Below, piece after piece: positions 1 to 11,340 of a stretch of 64,000 nucleotides of DNA (positions are counted from its first letter, which is position 1; each line of letters starts with the position of its first letter). The stretch comes from Tragulus kanchil (taxonomy: Eukaryota; Chordata; Mammalia; Artiodactyla; Tragulidae). The position numbers were made by a program, and so were the translations under genes. The DNA is taken from positions 98,882,794 to 98,946,793 of the forward strand of contig JAIOJX010000032.1 of assembly GCA_022376925.1 (NCBI GenBank), given 5' to 3'. A model generated the notes under the pieces. That model saw only the letters and a program-made list of their open reading frames with translations. It made no database searches and was not told the origin of the DNA.

Positions 1-445
1 GTGAATATATCCCCTTTGTCCTAAAAGCAGCAGAATTCAAGAAAGAAAGCACTTCAGCACTGAGTTTGGAAGCATTTGCAAGTCTGTCTCAGACTTGTGT
101 AGACATGAGGACCTTTAGGTAAGGGCTTCTACCACAACCTCCCATCCGGTTTCTCTTACAGCACTCCTGGCAGCTGGTCACCCAGCCTCTGTGTGCATAC
201 TTCCAGAGATGAGACACTTGCCATCTGTATTCAGCATCTCATCTGTGGAGCCAATATCCGCCTGCCCGATTTTATATCCTTGATCCTAGTTTTGTCCTCA
301 GAGTCTCAGCAGAAACTTGGTCCGCTTTCTATTGCTTCTGTTGAAGGGACCCCACTTCAAATGGTGGAAAATCGTGCTCTTGGCCCATTGTCCTCTTCAC
401 ACTAAGCCTGTCTTTAAACTTGTCATGCTGTTTTATTGTCTTCAA
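1..445. other. Unassigned sequence, no gene seen
   Basis: No repeat family, RNA gene or convincing reading frame is recognised. The 70-codon frame at 193-405 has no motif and looks like chance. Confidence 0.5.
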
Positions 446-446
446 T

Positions 447-650
447 AATAATAATAGTAAAAATTGATTGAGATAAAGCTTAGTATGTACCAGACTCTAT
501 CTACATGATTTATTTAGGTAGTTTTTAATCCTTACCACAACTTGGAGTACAAAACTCTCATTACCCCAGTTTTACAGATGAGATAGTTGGGCCCAGTCCT
601 ACTAATAAATGGCATGGCTGGGTTTGATTCCAGGGTGCTGGTTCCAGAGT
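447..650 (-). mobile_element. MIR SINE remnant
   Basis: The order of landmarks matches a reverse-complement MIR: an AATAATAATAG stretch, CAGTTTTACAGATGAGATAG near 569, then a degenerate tRNA-type B box (GGTTTGATTCC, about 621). It is strongly diverged, as expected for an old mammalian SINE. Boundaries are approximate. Confidence 0.65.
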
Positions 651-747
651 TGGTACTCTGAACCCCTTATTACCCCCACCCTTTTGTACTATTGCTAATA
701 AAATAATATAAATAGTATTATTGTAGGTACTGATTATTGGTGGATTG

Positions 748-933
748 GGGCTTCCCTGGTGGCTCAGTGGAAAAGAATTTGGCTGTAATTCAGGAGATGT
801 GGGTTCAGTCTCTGGGTCAGGAAGATCCACTCCAGTATTCTTACCTGGAAAATTCCATGGATAGAGGACCCTGGTAGGCTACAGTCCATGGGGCCACAAA
901 GAATTGAACACAACTGAGTGACTAAACAAGAAC
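748..933 (+). mobile_element. Bov-tA SINE
   Basis: It starts with the ruminant tRNA-derived head GGGCTTCCCTGGTGGCTCAG and continues through CTCCAGTATTCTTACCTGG and CCATGGATAGAGGACCCTGG to ACTGAGTGACTAAACAAG. This landmark order is diagnostic of Bov-tA, a SINE restricted to pecoran ruminants. It is the first clear indicator of the host group. Divergence is moderate. Confidence 0.93.
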
Positions 934-1059
934 GAATTGATGGACTTCTAATTTCTGGACTTCACTAGGTGCTTTGTACACATTAGTTCTATCCTCCCAA
1001 GAACTGAAAGGTCTCAGTGTTCATAGGAGAGGACCCCAAGGTATCAGAAGGCAATAATT

Positions 1060-1620
1060 AGTTTGATCTCTTTCTTCTGCTTTATCGGTGAAGCTCATGC
1101 ATTCATGCTGGCCTTGACTATGCCAGCCACTGAGTCAGGGACCAGGGTGCACAGTGATAGACAAGACAGAGTCCCTCATCTCCTGGTCTTACTTTGTTGT
1201 AAGAAAATAGTAGTCATGAAACAAGAAATTACAAAATTGCTAATTTCATTTACATGGTGATGTTAGTCACTCTAAGAGTTAACATTTATATTTGATACTA
1301 TGGGAGGAAAAGTGAACTGTGTCTTATGAGGAAATACAAGATTGTCAGATGAAAAGGAAATAACTAGTTAAAGGGAGAACTGAGATGGGGAGGGAACACT
1401 CCAGATAAAAAGAACAGCATGTGCAAAGGTCCTGAGGTGATATTGGGATGCATGGGGAGTGAACTGTGAGGCTAGGCTGGGGGCACAGCCCTGAGGGGCC
1501 AGGCCTTCCAGAGCCATGAGGGCCAGATGGGAAGTTCAGCCATTGACATAGGGATATTTGGTTTTGGAAAAGATCACTCTGACTACACAGTAGAAAATGG
1601 ACAGGTGACTAAGAGGTGAT
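1060..1620. mobile_element. Ancient interspersed repeat, family not named
   Basis: Phrases typical of a widespread old mammalian repeat occur in order: a stored-count style ACAGAGTCCCTCATCTCCTGG, GTGCAAAGGTCCTGAGGTGA (1421-1440), a GGGGCCAGGCCTTCCAGAGCC block and GATCACTCTGACTACACAG (1571-1589). Similar sequence recurs at 10.65 kb, 14.64 kb, 20.5 kb and 24.8 kb. I cannot assign the family name without a library search. Confidence 0.45.
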
Positions 1621-1714
1621 TACAATGTCTGGTAGTATCTGACAAGCAAGATTCTCACACCTGGAGGTAGACTCTCTGTCTGTTCGGAAAGCAGTGATTT
1701 TTCCTGGGGCAGCA

Positions 1715-2160
1715 GCACAGGGCTGTGGTCCAGAGCTCCGCTCAGGGTCCCAGAGGCCTGCGTTTGAAGTTTCACTCTTATAGTGATGCAACCTTGGCCA
1801 CATTACTAATCTCTTATGCCTCAGTTCCCTCATCTGTAAAAAAACACCTACTTTATGTGGTTGTTGTGAGATTACATGAATAAATGTATATGGGGTGCCT
1901 AGAACAGGAGCTTCCCAGGTGGTACTAGTGGTAAAGAACCTGCCTGCCAGTGTGGGAGACGTAAGAGATACAGGCTCAATCCCTGAGTCGGGAGGATTCC
2001 CTAGAAGAGGGCATGGAAACCCACTCCAGTATTCTTGCCTGGAGAATCCCATGGACAGAGGAGCCTGGCGGGTTACAGTTCATAGAGCTGCAAAGAGTAG
2101 GGCACAACTGGAGTGACTTAGTATGCATGCCAGCACCTAGAACAGAGGCTGTCATCTAGT
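1715..2160 (+). mobile_element. MIR SINE interrupted by a Bov-tA
   Basis: A forward MIR runs from CCAGAGGCCTGCGTTTGAAG through CCTCAGTTCCCTCATCTGTA to GATTACATGAATAAATG and GTGCCTAGAACAG. It is interrupted at 1908 by a Bov-tA and resumes at about 2132 with GCACCTAGAACAGAGGCTG. Confidence 0.7.
1908..2130 (+). mobile_element. Bov-tA SINE nested in MIR
   Basis: The tRNA-like head (GAGCTTCCCAGGTGG) is followed by a full Bov-tA body (GAGGGCATGGAAACCCACTC, GAGAATCCCATGGACAGAGG) ending at GAGTGACTTAG. The 10-bp sequence CCTAGAACAG flanks it at 1898-1907 and 2136-2145 and is the probable target-site duplication. Open frames crossing this interval on both strands are translations of the SINE, not genes. 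Confidence 0.93.
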
Positions 2161-2169
2161 CTCCTACAT

Positions 2170-2634
2170 ACAAAGAGTCCTATTCTGAGAGTGCGTTCGT
2201 GAGTCCAATTTGTTCTTAAGTCCAACGAAGTTAGCCTAGGTGCACAGCTAGCACGATCAGCCATACAGTACTACACTGTAATAGCTTTATAATACTCTTC
2301 ATACAAATGGTACATAAAAAACATACACAAAAATAAAGAAAACATTTTTAATCTTACCTCAGTACCTTGAAAAGTACGATAGTACCAGCCATATCACCAC
2401 TGCTTTTCTGCTTGTTTCTGGACATCCTAGGCTGGACTTAAAGATGCTATACTACTCTGCCTCACATAGCACAGTACAGTGAAGTCCACGAAGGTGCATC
2501 CACTTGTAGAGGGTGCACACACATGCCAGTGTGCACCAGACATATGAGCTAACTTACGTGATTAGACTTATGAATGCATGTTCGCATCTTTGAGACTTCA
2601 CAACTTAAAGGTTCATATGTAAGGGACTTTCTGT
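2170..2634 (-). mobile_element. Tigger-like DNA transposon remnant with transposase start
   Basis: The right edge (AACTTAAAGGTTCATATG, 2603-2620, to about 2634) is a terminus of a pogo/Tigger-class element read on the minus strand. The left part carries repeated GTCCAATTTGTTCTTAAGTC-type sequence. On the minus strand an ATG at 2425-2423 opens MSRNKQKSSGD, which resembles the conserved N-terminus of Tigger (CENP-B-related) transposase. The frame then ends because of internal deletion. It is a non-autonomous fossil. Confidence 0.55.
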
Positions 2635-2649
2635 ACTAGATGTTATTTT

Positions 2650-3640
2650 GTAACTATTATGACTTTTTAATGGTCACTCAGACTGTTGATCGAAAGCAAT
2701 TGTGGTTGATTAAATCCATAAAATTATTATTAGCTAACAAAAGATAGTTTATGAGAGTTTTAAGTATAATGGATTAGTCCGACTTCCCAACTAAACAGCC
2801 CTGCTGAAGGTCCTGCTGAAGGCCTCCACTGCTTGTGAGTGAGGCAGTTGCTCAGTTGTGTGTACTTCCTTTTCTGTCTCATGCACCCACATACTCCTTT
2901 TAGGACCTGCCTTTTCCCTCCGACTGGAGGAGCATCCCCTCTGGTTGGGTGGATTTTGGCCTTCCTCATCCCTTTCTCTTTTCCGTACTACTCAGGATTT
3001 AGCTGCAGAGAGCTCCTGGACTAGTCCCTTGTGGGGGACACTGTGAGGTGCCTCCAGGCTCCCTTTCAAGGAGGGATATTTGTTGACCCACCTGCTGGGA
3101 CTGCGGTGAGAAGACAGCTTTTGCTTGCTGGCCCCTCCTGGGGTTGCTCAGCTATAGAGCTCAGATTCTCCCTTTGGGCAGAGCCTGTCCAGTGACTGGT
3201 TGACATGGAGAGACTGAGTCCCAGATCAGACAGCTCTGCATGGTGGGTTCATCTCAAGGGCTCCCCCAGGGCTGGCTGAGGTTGTCCTTGCTGTTGCATT
3301 ACAGCCTCATGTCTCCCTCGAGGGACCCCTGCTTCCTGGGCATCCTCCTCAGAAATGGACCCCTGTACACTGGACATTCTAACATCCTGTACCTACCTCA
3401 ATCTCTGAGCTGGACTCAGGGGGACCCACCCATTTATGACTCTGCCTTCTGCCCCCTCAGAGCCAAAAGGAGATCACCTCACCCACTCTTACCAGATATA
3501 ATTTCTTTATAGCATGAACAGAGTCTGTCATGAGCTGGATTTGTTCATTACTTGTTTCCTTCACCCCTCCTTCCTTTTCCTAAAACACAAGATTCTTGTC
3601 TGTCTCAAAGGCACTCAACAAATATTAGGTAACTGAATCT
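2650..3640. other. Unassigned unique sequence
   Basis: No repeat or gene is recognised. The 90-codon frame at 3240-3512 is rich in Ser, Leu and Pro, with no domain, and overlaps no splice-like structure I can defend. Confidence 0.4.
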
Positions 3641-3654
3641 GGTATAATATCACG

Positions 3655-3905
3655 GTTCAGTTCGCTTAGCATTTGAAGCCTAATGTCCTGGGTTCAAATC
3701 CTGACTATGACACTTACCAGCCTGTGATCTGGCACCACTTTTTAAATTCTAGACTTAACAGCATGCACAGCAGAGAGTCAGTGCTCAACACAGCTTAGCA
3801 GTAAAGGGTCAGTTCATTCACTGGGTTTTCCTGAAGATTACATGAGGTGATGCATGCAGATCACTTAGTGAAGTGCTGAGCTCAGAGTCAGCGCTCAGTA
3901 AATCT
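3655..3905 (+). mobile_element. MIR SINE remnant
   Basis: GGGTTCAAATCCTGACTATG (about 3690) is the MIR B box. It is followed by ACACTTACCAGCCTGTG and later by GATTACATGAGGTGATGCAT and GCGCTCAGTAAAT, the MIR 3' landmarks. The middle is disrupted by about 90 bp of unrelated sequence. Confidence 0.6.
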
Positions 3906-6225
3906 GTTGGCATCAACAGCTGTCTACACGAAGTCACTGCAAAGCGAGACTGTGTCCCCAGCTTCAACCCCACAGTCCCTTGCAGCTCTAGACAGCATAC
4001 TGAGCACACAGAAAGAGCAAAATAAGTCAGTTAGTGAGCTGTCACTAACTGGAGAGGCATCCTCCCCTTCCAGCTCTCCAGGGCAGAGGGTGGCCCGCAT
4101 TTACTCTGAGAGGTCCAGCCTGCCTAGGCCAGCCCTATGGCAAATTCTTCACACACACATTTCAGAGCAGTGGTTTGAGCCAAATTTCAGTGTCATCTCC
4201 CTGCTCCAATGTTGTCTCCATGGCGATTCCCAGTCCAGCAGTTCAAGAAAGGTGTTTCCAGATCTGGGGCGGGGCAGGGTGAGGGGGCGGCTGGCAAGCT
4301 TGCAGCCTTCAAACATGTGGCATAATTTTCCCCCATTTCTCAGACAGATTGTAGGTTGTGTGTTCATTAATTAAGATGAGAGTAATTGGTCCCAGCATAT
4401 AGTCTGCACATCAGCTTGCAGACTGCGTGCACAATGAGGCCCAGGGGTTCTTCCTTTCCCATCTCATATCTTTGTAACTAGCACCTTGGCTCCTGACTGC
4501 CTTCCCCTAACCCCCCCGGCCCTCATTTTAAGGTAACAGTTGAAAAATAAAGGGAGAAGTAGGATTGGAAATAGAATTTTCTTAACTTACTGCAAGTCAG
4601 TTTATGCCGAGGGAGGGAAAAAATAATAAATCCCCTCATATGTGTATAATACTTGGTGATTTTTGAAAAATTTGTCCACATATTCGGTGTCATTTATTCC
4701 TCATGTCCTCACTGGGAAGCAGTTACTATTATTAGTAAAGGTGTTAAGATCTCAGACTCTAGAGCTCAGAGCATCTCCCCCAATTAGTAGCTGTGGAAAT
4801 GGCAACTTGTTTGCACCTTTCATGTGGCTTGTTCCCAGGGTGAAATATGATAACTTTGGACCCAATTCACAGGGCAATATTGTGGACTAAATAAAATCAT
4901 GCAGGGAAAGCAGAGTCCACACTGTGGGCTCCTTAGGTGTTTGTTGAGAATAAACCCATTTCACAGATGGAAGCGAAGTCCTCTGAGATCTCTAGCTAGT
5001 AATGGACTTTACACATGTTTAGAATTCAGATTCTGTGGTTGCTAAATAGACCTTTAACAGCAGCCACTATATGTGACTATTTCTCTACTCAGGGCTCTGG
5101 GCTTTATAGTTGATCTTAGATAACAAGTATGAACAGTTCTACAGAGGGCCTGTGAAAGGTGGTTATGTGCAGGGAACCTTTACTCCGATGAAACATTTCC
5201 TGATTTTTTTTTCCTATGATGAGATTAATTTTCAGTCATCATAAAAGGTGTCATTCTTCCCCCTCATATGACAAGGCAGTTTGTACCCTTTTTCAGTTAT
5301 TGGACCCTCAGGTCCACATTTCAACACCCTGTTATTTACCCCATGGTGACCCCTGAGTGGCCAAAAGGCTCTACTGCTCACCTTTCTTTCTGTAATTATT
5401 TTGTTTTTTTCCTATTCCTAAAATGATGCTGGCTATGGGCCTGGTCTCTCTTGACATTCTGTCATCAAGGACCAGCGTCAGCCTAGGGCTGGGGACTGTG
5501 TCCCCCTCACTATTGATACTAAGCTGTGCAAGCACTGGGCCTATTGCATGGCACTCTCTGCATCATGCTTGGGGCATAGTAAATGGACCAAATCTGTTAA
5601 CCAGTAAATCAAGGATATTATCTCCTAGGCTAAGCTATTGGCTTCTGGTCTTCTCTGACTTTTTAGTTGTGTGCTCATCCGTGCCCACATACAGTTGTCT
5701 CATTTTGTCTGTGTTCTTGACATTTCATGCAGATGACTCACCCAGGTCCTGATGCAGGTTTTTCTGGGCTCACCTGTGGGAGGGTGAGCATAAAGCCCGA
5801 CTTCCACTCCTCTTGGGGCTGTAGGTTTCAGAAATTTCTCAAAGTAGAAAGCTGCCTGCATTCCCAGGCAGATCCCCGGTCATATACCTCACGTGACTGG
5901 CCATTCAGACTGGGATTCCTGGCCCATCAGGAATGAATGTTTGCAGCCTGCACTAGGAGCAAGGACCTGGAGACCTTGGTATGTTTTCCCACATGGTAGC
6001 CTTGTGTCTTTGGTTGTTGTTGAGCAGCAGAATGGCACAGCGAAAGATGAGTGTTTCAAAAAGGAATCTGGCATAGCTGCGAGGATGGTCTTTGAGGCCT
6101 GGAGACCGGCCAGAGGATGCTGGAATCATGGAGGGAGACATCCTCCCTAAATTGCATAGCTGTCCTCTCTTTGAAAGTGACTGATCCATGTGGAAAACCA
6201 AGCAGTAGAAAAGAAAGCCCTGAAC
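3906..6225. other. Unassigned unique sequence
   Basis: No gene or well-preserved repeat is recognised across this interval. A weak MIR-like stretch may lie near 4640-4740. Reading frames of up to 155 codons (3907-4374) show no domain, signal peptide or codon bias that I can support. Confidence 0.4.
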
Positions 6226-6229
6226 AAGG

Positions 6230-6430
6230 ATGAGTAAGAGTCGAGCTCTGATCCTCCCCTTCTCATTGATTAGAGCTGTGGCCTCTTTGACAAGTAGCTA
6301 TCTAAACTTCAGTTTCCTAATCTGTCCAATGGGGGAAAGTTATCTGTGCTCTGGGTGATTCTGTTGTGTTGCCGGAAAGCTTGAACAAGATGATGTCTAT
6401 GAAAGAGGCTTGAGAAGGATGACACGTGCT
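6230..6430 (+). mobile_element. MIR SINE remnant
   Basis: CAGTTTCCTAATCTGTCCAA followed by TGGGGGAAAG, then a TTGAACAAGATGATG stretch, matches a degraded forward MIR core and 3' half. A second weaker core-like stretch (CCTCAGTTTCCTCACTCTTT) lies near 6600-6620. Confidence 0.5.
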
Positions 6431-6895
6431 GCAAGAGACGTATTTTTAGTGCTATTATAGGGAAGTGAGGAGCTATCAATAGAGTACTTTAATATAACGA
6501 ATGTTTCCCTGGATGAGATGGTTTCTTATTCTAAGGAAAAAAATTAGTTCAAGCCCAAGGCTAGTCATTAAATCAGCAAAATGATTTTCCTTCCGTGGGC
6601 CTCAGTTTCCTCACTCTTTGAAATGGAAGTTAGATTAAATGGTCTTTAAATTCCTACTAGGGGCATGTTAGGATAGTAAATTCGGTTAATTTATGGAGGG
6701 CCCATTAGTGACATAGATGAGAGTTCTCTGCCCATTTCAGGCAAAGGAAATCACACGGGCTGATTCCTGACTGCACTGTGTCAGGTACTCCCCTTCCCCG
6801 CCTCGTTCAGCTGTCACGGAGCCCTGGGAGGCAGATGTTGTTGTCGCCACTCCTCAGAGAAGAAAACAGCTTCTCCTAGGGGTGGGTTGAGTTCC

Positions 6896-7332
6896 CCACC
6901 CCTATTCACACATTCATGTGTTGAGTCCTGATCTAAGTGCCTCAGAATGTGGCCTGATTTGGGAAGAGGGCTATTGCAGGTGTGGTAAGTGAAGATGACA
7001 TTATGAGGATGGACCCTAAACCAGTATGACTGATGTCCTTATAAAAAGGGGTAATTTGGACACACAGACATGGAGACTTTCAGATAAAAAAAAAACAGAG
7101 ATCAGGGTGATGCTTCTGTGTGCCAAGAAATACCAGAGATTGCCTGCACGCCACCAGAAGCTAGGAGAGAGACATGGAATGGAGTTATCACAATCTCACA
7201 CACCTTGGGAGGAACCAACTCCAGCACAGTCTAGATTTTGGATTTCTACCCTCCTGAGCCCTGTGACAGTGAATGCCATGGTTTAAGCCACCCAGTTTTT
7301 GGTACCTCATTATGGCAGCCCTAGGAAACTCA
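6896..7332 (+). mobile_element. MaLR-type (MLT/MST-like) solo LTR
   Basis: The landmark order is that of a MaLR LTR: GAATGTGGCCTGATTTGGGA, GATGTCCTTATAAAAAG, GGACACACAGACATGGAGAC, and the 3' end GTTTAAGCCACCCAG followed by GGCAGCCCTAGGAAACT. No internal coding region adjoins it. The duplicate inside copy 2 of D1 is at about 8075-8509. The 86-codon frames at 7026 and 8203 are translations of the LTR. Confidence 0.75.
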
Positions 7333-8074
7333 AAGAGGCCAAGAAACTTCCTCAAGGCTGCAAAGCTAGTGAGTGGTCAGATCCAGGTTGGTTTTACTCA
7401 GAATCCTGTAAACTTGTCATGTGCTCATCCTCCACACCCTGGAATGTCAAAATCACTAACGTGAAGGAATGGGGCCAGAGAGCATACTCTGGAGTGCATC
7501 TCAGATCCTCAGCGTTCTCTTCCACCAGCCTCTCTGGGTCCCCTGCCCTGCCTAAGGAAAACGGATGGAGTTGCTGAGGATCGGAGGGCCATCCTTCTTG
7601 TTGCCAGCACTGGAGGAGGCAGCATGGAGCCAGACTGACCCTGATTTGTCTGACTTCCCCCAACAGTGGCCTCCCACAGTTAGAATGTGACGGCCCCCTG
7701 CCGAGGAACTGGATGCCCACATAGGAATGCGATGTCATGGCAGGAGGGGGTGCGTGAGGCAGAGGTAATGGGGAAGAAGCAGCTCAGGCTGGTGTCGCCT
7801 TTGTCTAACAGTCCGTGGCTCCTGGCTGAGGCAATTTTACCTGACAAAACCCGAGGCTAGTGTTCCTGTTGGGCAAGGGCCCATTAGTGACATAGATGAG
7901 AGTTCTCTGCCCATTTCAGGCAAAGGAAATCACACGGGCTGATTCCTGACTGCACTGTGTCAGGTACTCCCCTTCCCCGCCTCGTTCAGCTGTCACGGAG
8001 CCCTGGGAGGCAGATGTTGTTGTCGCCACTCCTCAGAGAAGAAAACAGCTTCTCCTAGGGGTGGGTTGAGTTCC

Positions 8075-8509
8075 CACCCTATTCACACATTCATGTGTTG
8101 AGTCCTGATCTAAGTGCCTCAGAATGTGGCCTGATTTGGGAAGAGGGCTATTGCAGGCGTGGTAAGTGAAGATGACATTATGAGGATGGACCCTAAACCA
8201 GTATGACTGATGTCCTTATAAAAAGGGGTAATTTGGACACACAGACATGGAGACTTTCAGATAAAAAAAAAACAGAGATCAGGGTGATGCTTCTGTGTGC
8301 CAAGAAATACCAGAGATTGCCTGCACGCCACCAGAAGCTAGGAGAGAGACATGGAATGGAGTTATCACAATCTCACACACCTTGGGAGGAACCAACTCCA
8401 GCACAGTCTAGATTTTGGATTTCTACCCTCCTGAGCCCTGTGACAGTGAATGCCATGGTTTAAGCCACCCAGTTTTTGGTACCTCATTATGGCAGCCCTA
8501 GGAAACTCA
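8075..8509 (+). mobile_element. Second copy of the MaLR-type LTR (via D1)
   Basis: It is identical to the 6896-7332 element apart from a few single-base changes. Its presence is fully explained by duplication D1, so it is not an independent insertion. Confidence 0.75.
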
Positions 8510-9083
8510 AAGAGGCCAAGAAACTTCCTCAAGGCTGCAAAGCTAGTGAGTGGTCAGATCCAGGTTGGTTTTACTCAGAATCCTGTAAACTTGTCATGTG
8601 CTCATCCTCCACACCCTGAATGTCAAAATCACTAACGTGAAGGAATGGGGCCAGAGAGCATACTCTGGAGTGCATCTCAGATCCTCAGCGTTCTCTTCCA
8701 CCAGCCTCTCTGGGTCCCCTGCCCTGCCTAAGGAAAACGGATGGAGTTGCTGAGGATCGGAGGGCCATCCTTCTTGTTGCCAGCACTGGAGGAGGCAGCA
8801 TGGAGCCAGACTGACCCTGATTTGTCTGACTTCCCCCAACAGTGGCCTCCCACAGTTAGAATGTGACGGCCCCCTGCCGAGGAACTGGATGCCCCACATA
8901 GGAATGCGATGTCATGGCAGGAGGGGGTGCGTGAGGCAGAGGTAATGGGGAAGAAGCAGCTCAGGCTGGTGTCGCCTTTTGTCTAACAGTCCGTGGCTCC
9001 TGGCTGAGGCAGCTAAGAGCTGGCAGTCTACCCCAGAATTTGTGTGCACTCACTGACAAAACCCGAGGCTAGTGTTCCTGTTG

Positions 9084-10525
9084 GCAGTCCAGAACTTAAT
9101 GGGTACTCAAGCAGATGCACTCCATGCACAGGCTCCCCAGAGAGAGGGAAGGAAGGGTAGTGAGAAGAACCCTGGGAAGGAAGCCATCCCTGCTCAGGCA
9201 CCTATAGTTTCTCTCTGTGACTTCCTACCTGCTTCCTCCTCAAGGCGGCTCCCACCAGTTCTTTCTGCCCAGGGAGGGAGAAAGATGAAGATGGCTTTCC
9301 AAGGTTACACAATAAGAAGGAGAAAACTGGTCTGTCCACATGAGTCTCAATATCTTTTTCTCTGTAGCATAGACTGTAATAGAGAGAAGCTAGGACACAA
9401 ACCTGACTCTTTTCTCTGTCTGCTCCTCAGCTTAGAGGGACCAGCAGAGGATGGAGAGAGAACTAAGCACTCTCTGGGAGATAGTTTGAATGTTGGCTTT
9501 CTTTCTAAATTCTAGATCTAACCTTGTGTTTCAGCAGGTGAGTTCCTACTGGCTACAAGAAAAAGTCGAGACTCCTTTTGCTGGACTCCACCTAACTTAC
9601 AGCTCCTTTCCCACAGTCCCTCCACCCACTGTCACTTGTCCCATAGCACACAGAAGTCAGCTCCTGCCACCCCTGGAAGATGATCCTGAAATAGCAATAA
9701 CAACTCAGACAAGATGGGATGAGGGAAGCAGGATGGGACAGGGCTGTGTTTGGAGCAAGCAGGTGGAACTGAAACTTTCATTGCAAATGGCCCTGGGAAG
9801 TTCCTCACTTTTCTCTGTGAATTACTCCAGTTGTCTTAAAAGAACTGAGATAAGCAAGGGGCCATCAGGCAGTAGGCATGAGCCTCTCTGAGGCCAGGAA
9901 GATGATAAGACAATTCCTTCCTTTTGTTTCGTGTTGAATTCCTAGTTCTAGTGGTATGCCTGACATAGACTCCATACTGAATACATGACAGCTGAATAAA
10001 TCAATGAGGAATCAGGAACTCCAGGATTTAGTAGCTTCGCAGGAATCTGATTTCCACTTTTGTTACTTTAAACCACTCCCAATCTGTATGCCAGAGAGCC
10101 CAGCTTAGGGGAGAGGAGGCACGGCGTTACTCAGTGAGAATTTGCGTGTCCCCTCCCTGGCTCCGGCAGCAGCCTTTGCAAGTCCTCCTCTTCTGGAACT
10201 CTAGCAGGCATTGCTATGAGTGATGAGGCCCCTGGATGGTCTCGGTGCTGAGCAGATATTAACACTTTGAATCAATTGCACCTTCTTGATTACTAGGAAA
10301 ACTGTTCAGAGGCTGGCAGAGAGTTATTACACCATGCAGCAGTCGAGCAGGGGTGATATAGTGGGAGCAGGTGGCATAAATGAGTTTAAGGCAAAGATGG
10401 ATTTGCACTTGGAAGCTGAAATCATACAGTGAGGTTTGCTGGTGGAATTGCAAAGTGCACCTGGAAGAATGCCAAGAATAATGCAGATGGGCCCATAGCT
10501 GCTCAGCCTGTGCGTTCCACTATGG
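9084..10525. other. Unassigned unique sequence
   Basis: No gene or repeat is recognised. Frames of 147 codons (9072-9515) and 133 codons (9490-9891) lie here without a recognisable domain. The first begins inside the duplicated D1 end. Confidence 0.4.
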
Positions 10526-10527
10526 CC

Positions 10528-10650
10528 AACTATAGAATAGGGAAATTAATAGTATCTGCCTCATAGGGTAGCAAGGGGAGCTAAATGCACTCATACAAAA
10601 AGTGCTTAGCACAATGATGAGTGTGTAGTAAGCACTCAATGAGCAATAGT
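10528..10650 (+). mobile_element. MIR SINE 3' half
   Basis: TAATAGTATCTGCCTCATAG, AGTGCTTAGCACAATGATGA and TAGTAAGCACTCAATGAG are successive MIR landmarks in forward order. The element ends where duplication D2 begins. Confidence 0.7.
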
Positions 10651-11039
10651 CACCATTAAAAGTTCTAGGTACCATGAATGAGACTGGATCCTCTTGTCCT
10701 CATCAATCTTACAGTGTTTGGGCAGACAGTCACGTAACTGTTGTGTGAAGTGATGGAAGCTGTGATGCAGAGATTTGGGGCATTGTTCAACTCACAGGGA
10801 GTTTCCCCAAGCTGGACTTGGAGGGTCAGGGAAGACCTTGCAGATGACGCAAGTGGCACAATGGAAGGAACTAACAAGCATGAGGTAGCCAAGTGGAAAT
10901 CAGGAATGTGCCCAAGAATGTCCTTAGTTGTCTATACAAAGACCTGGAGGCAGGAAGAAGGTATCCATTGGACTCAAAGTGCAGGCTAGCTACAATGTGC
11001 AGTTAGTGGTGTCCTAGTTCCCTAGTCCCCTAGGGCTTC

Positions 11040-11335
11040 AGTTCAGTTCAGTTCAGTTTCTCAGTCCTGTCCAACTCTTTGTGACCCCTTGGACTGGAGC
11101 ACACCAGGCTTCCCTGTCCTTCACCATCTCCTGCAGCTTGCTCAATCTCATGTCCATTGAGTTGATGATGCCATCCAATCATCTCATTCTCTGTTGTCCC
11201 TTTCTCCTTCTGCCTTCCATTTTCTCAGTATCAGGGTCTTTTCAAATGAGTCATCTCTTTGCATCAGGTGGCCAAAGTACTGGAGCTTCAGCTTCAGCAT
11301 CAATCCTGCCAATATTCAAGATTAATTTCCTTCAG
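11040..11335 (-). mobile_element. Bov-A2/BovB-derived SINE
   Basis: A GTTCA tandem (about 11042-11058) leads into CAACTCTTTGTGACCCC, CAGGCTTCCCTGTCCTTCAC, TGATGATGCCATCCAATCAT and GTGGCCAAAGTACTGGAG. These are the reverse-complement landmarks of Bov-A2. It sits at the edge of a MaLR LTR. Its duplicate in D2 is at about 12135-12430. Confidence 0.9.
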
Positions 11336-11340
11336 ATTTT

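Larger units (their letters stand above)
6698..9083. repeat. Direct duplication D1 (copies 6698-7876 and 7877-9083)
   Basis: Both copies start GGGCCCATTAGTGACATAG and run in parallel for about 1.18 kb with a handful of substitutions and 1-nt indels, for example CAGGTGTGG versus CAGGCGTGG. The tail of copy 1 (7831-7846) lacks about 35 nt present in copy 2 (9009-9052). Both end with CGAGGCTAGTGTTCCTGTTG. It is interpreted as an unmerged contig overlap, not a real tandem duplication. Confidence 0.95.

Noticed and set aside
6896..8509. Two independent LTRs flanking a provirus
   Set aside because: The two LTRs are in duplicated units whose flanks are also the same, so there is one solo LTR shown twice and no internal retroviral sequence.
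9072..9891. Frames of 147 and 133 codons as a two-part gene
   Set aside because: No domain or signal peptide, the first frame begins in the tail of D1, and no convincing splice structure joins them.
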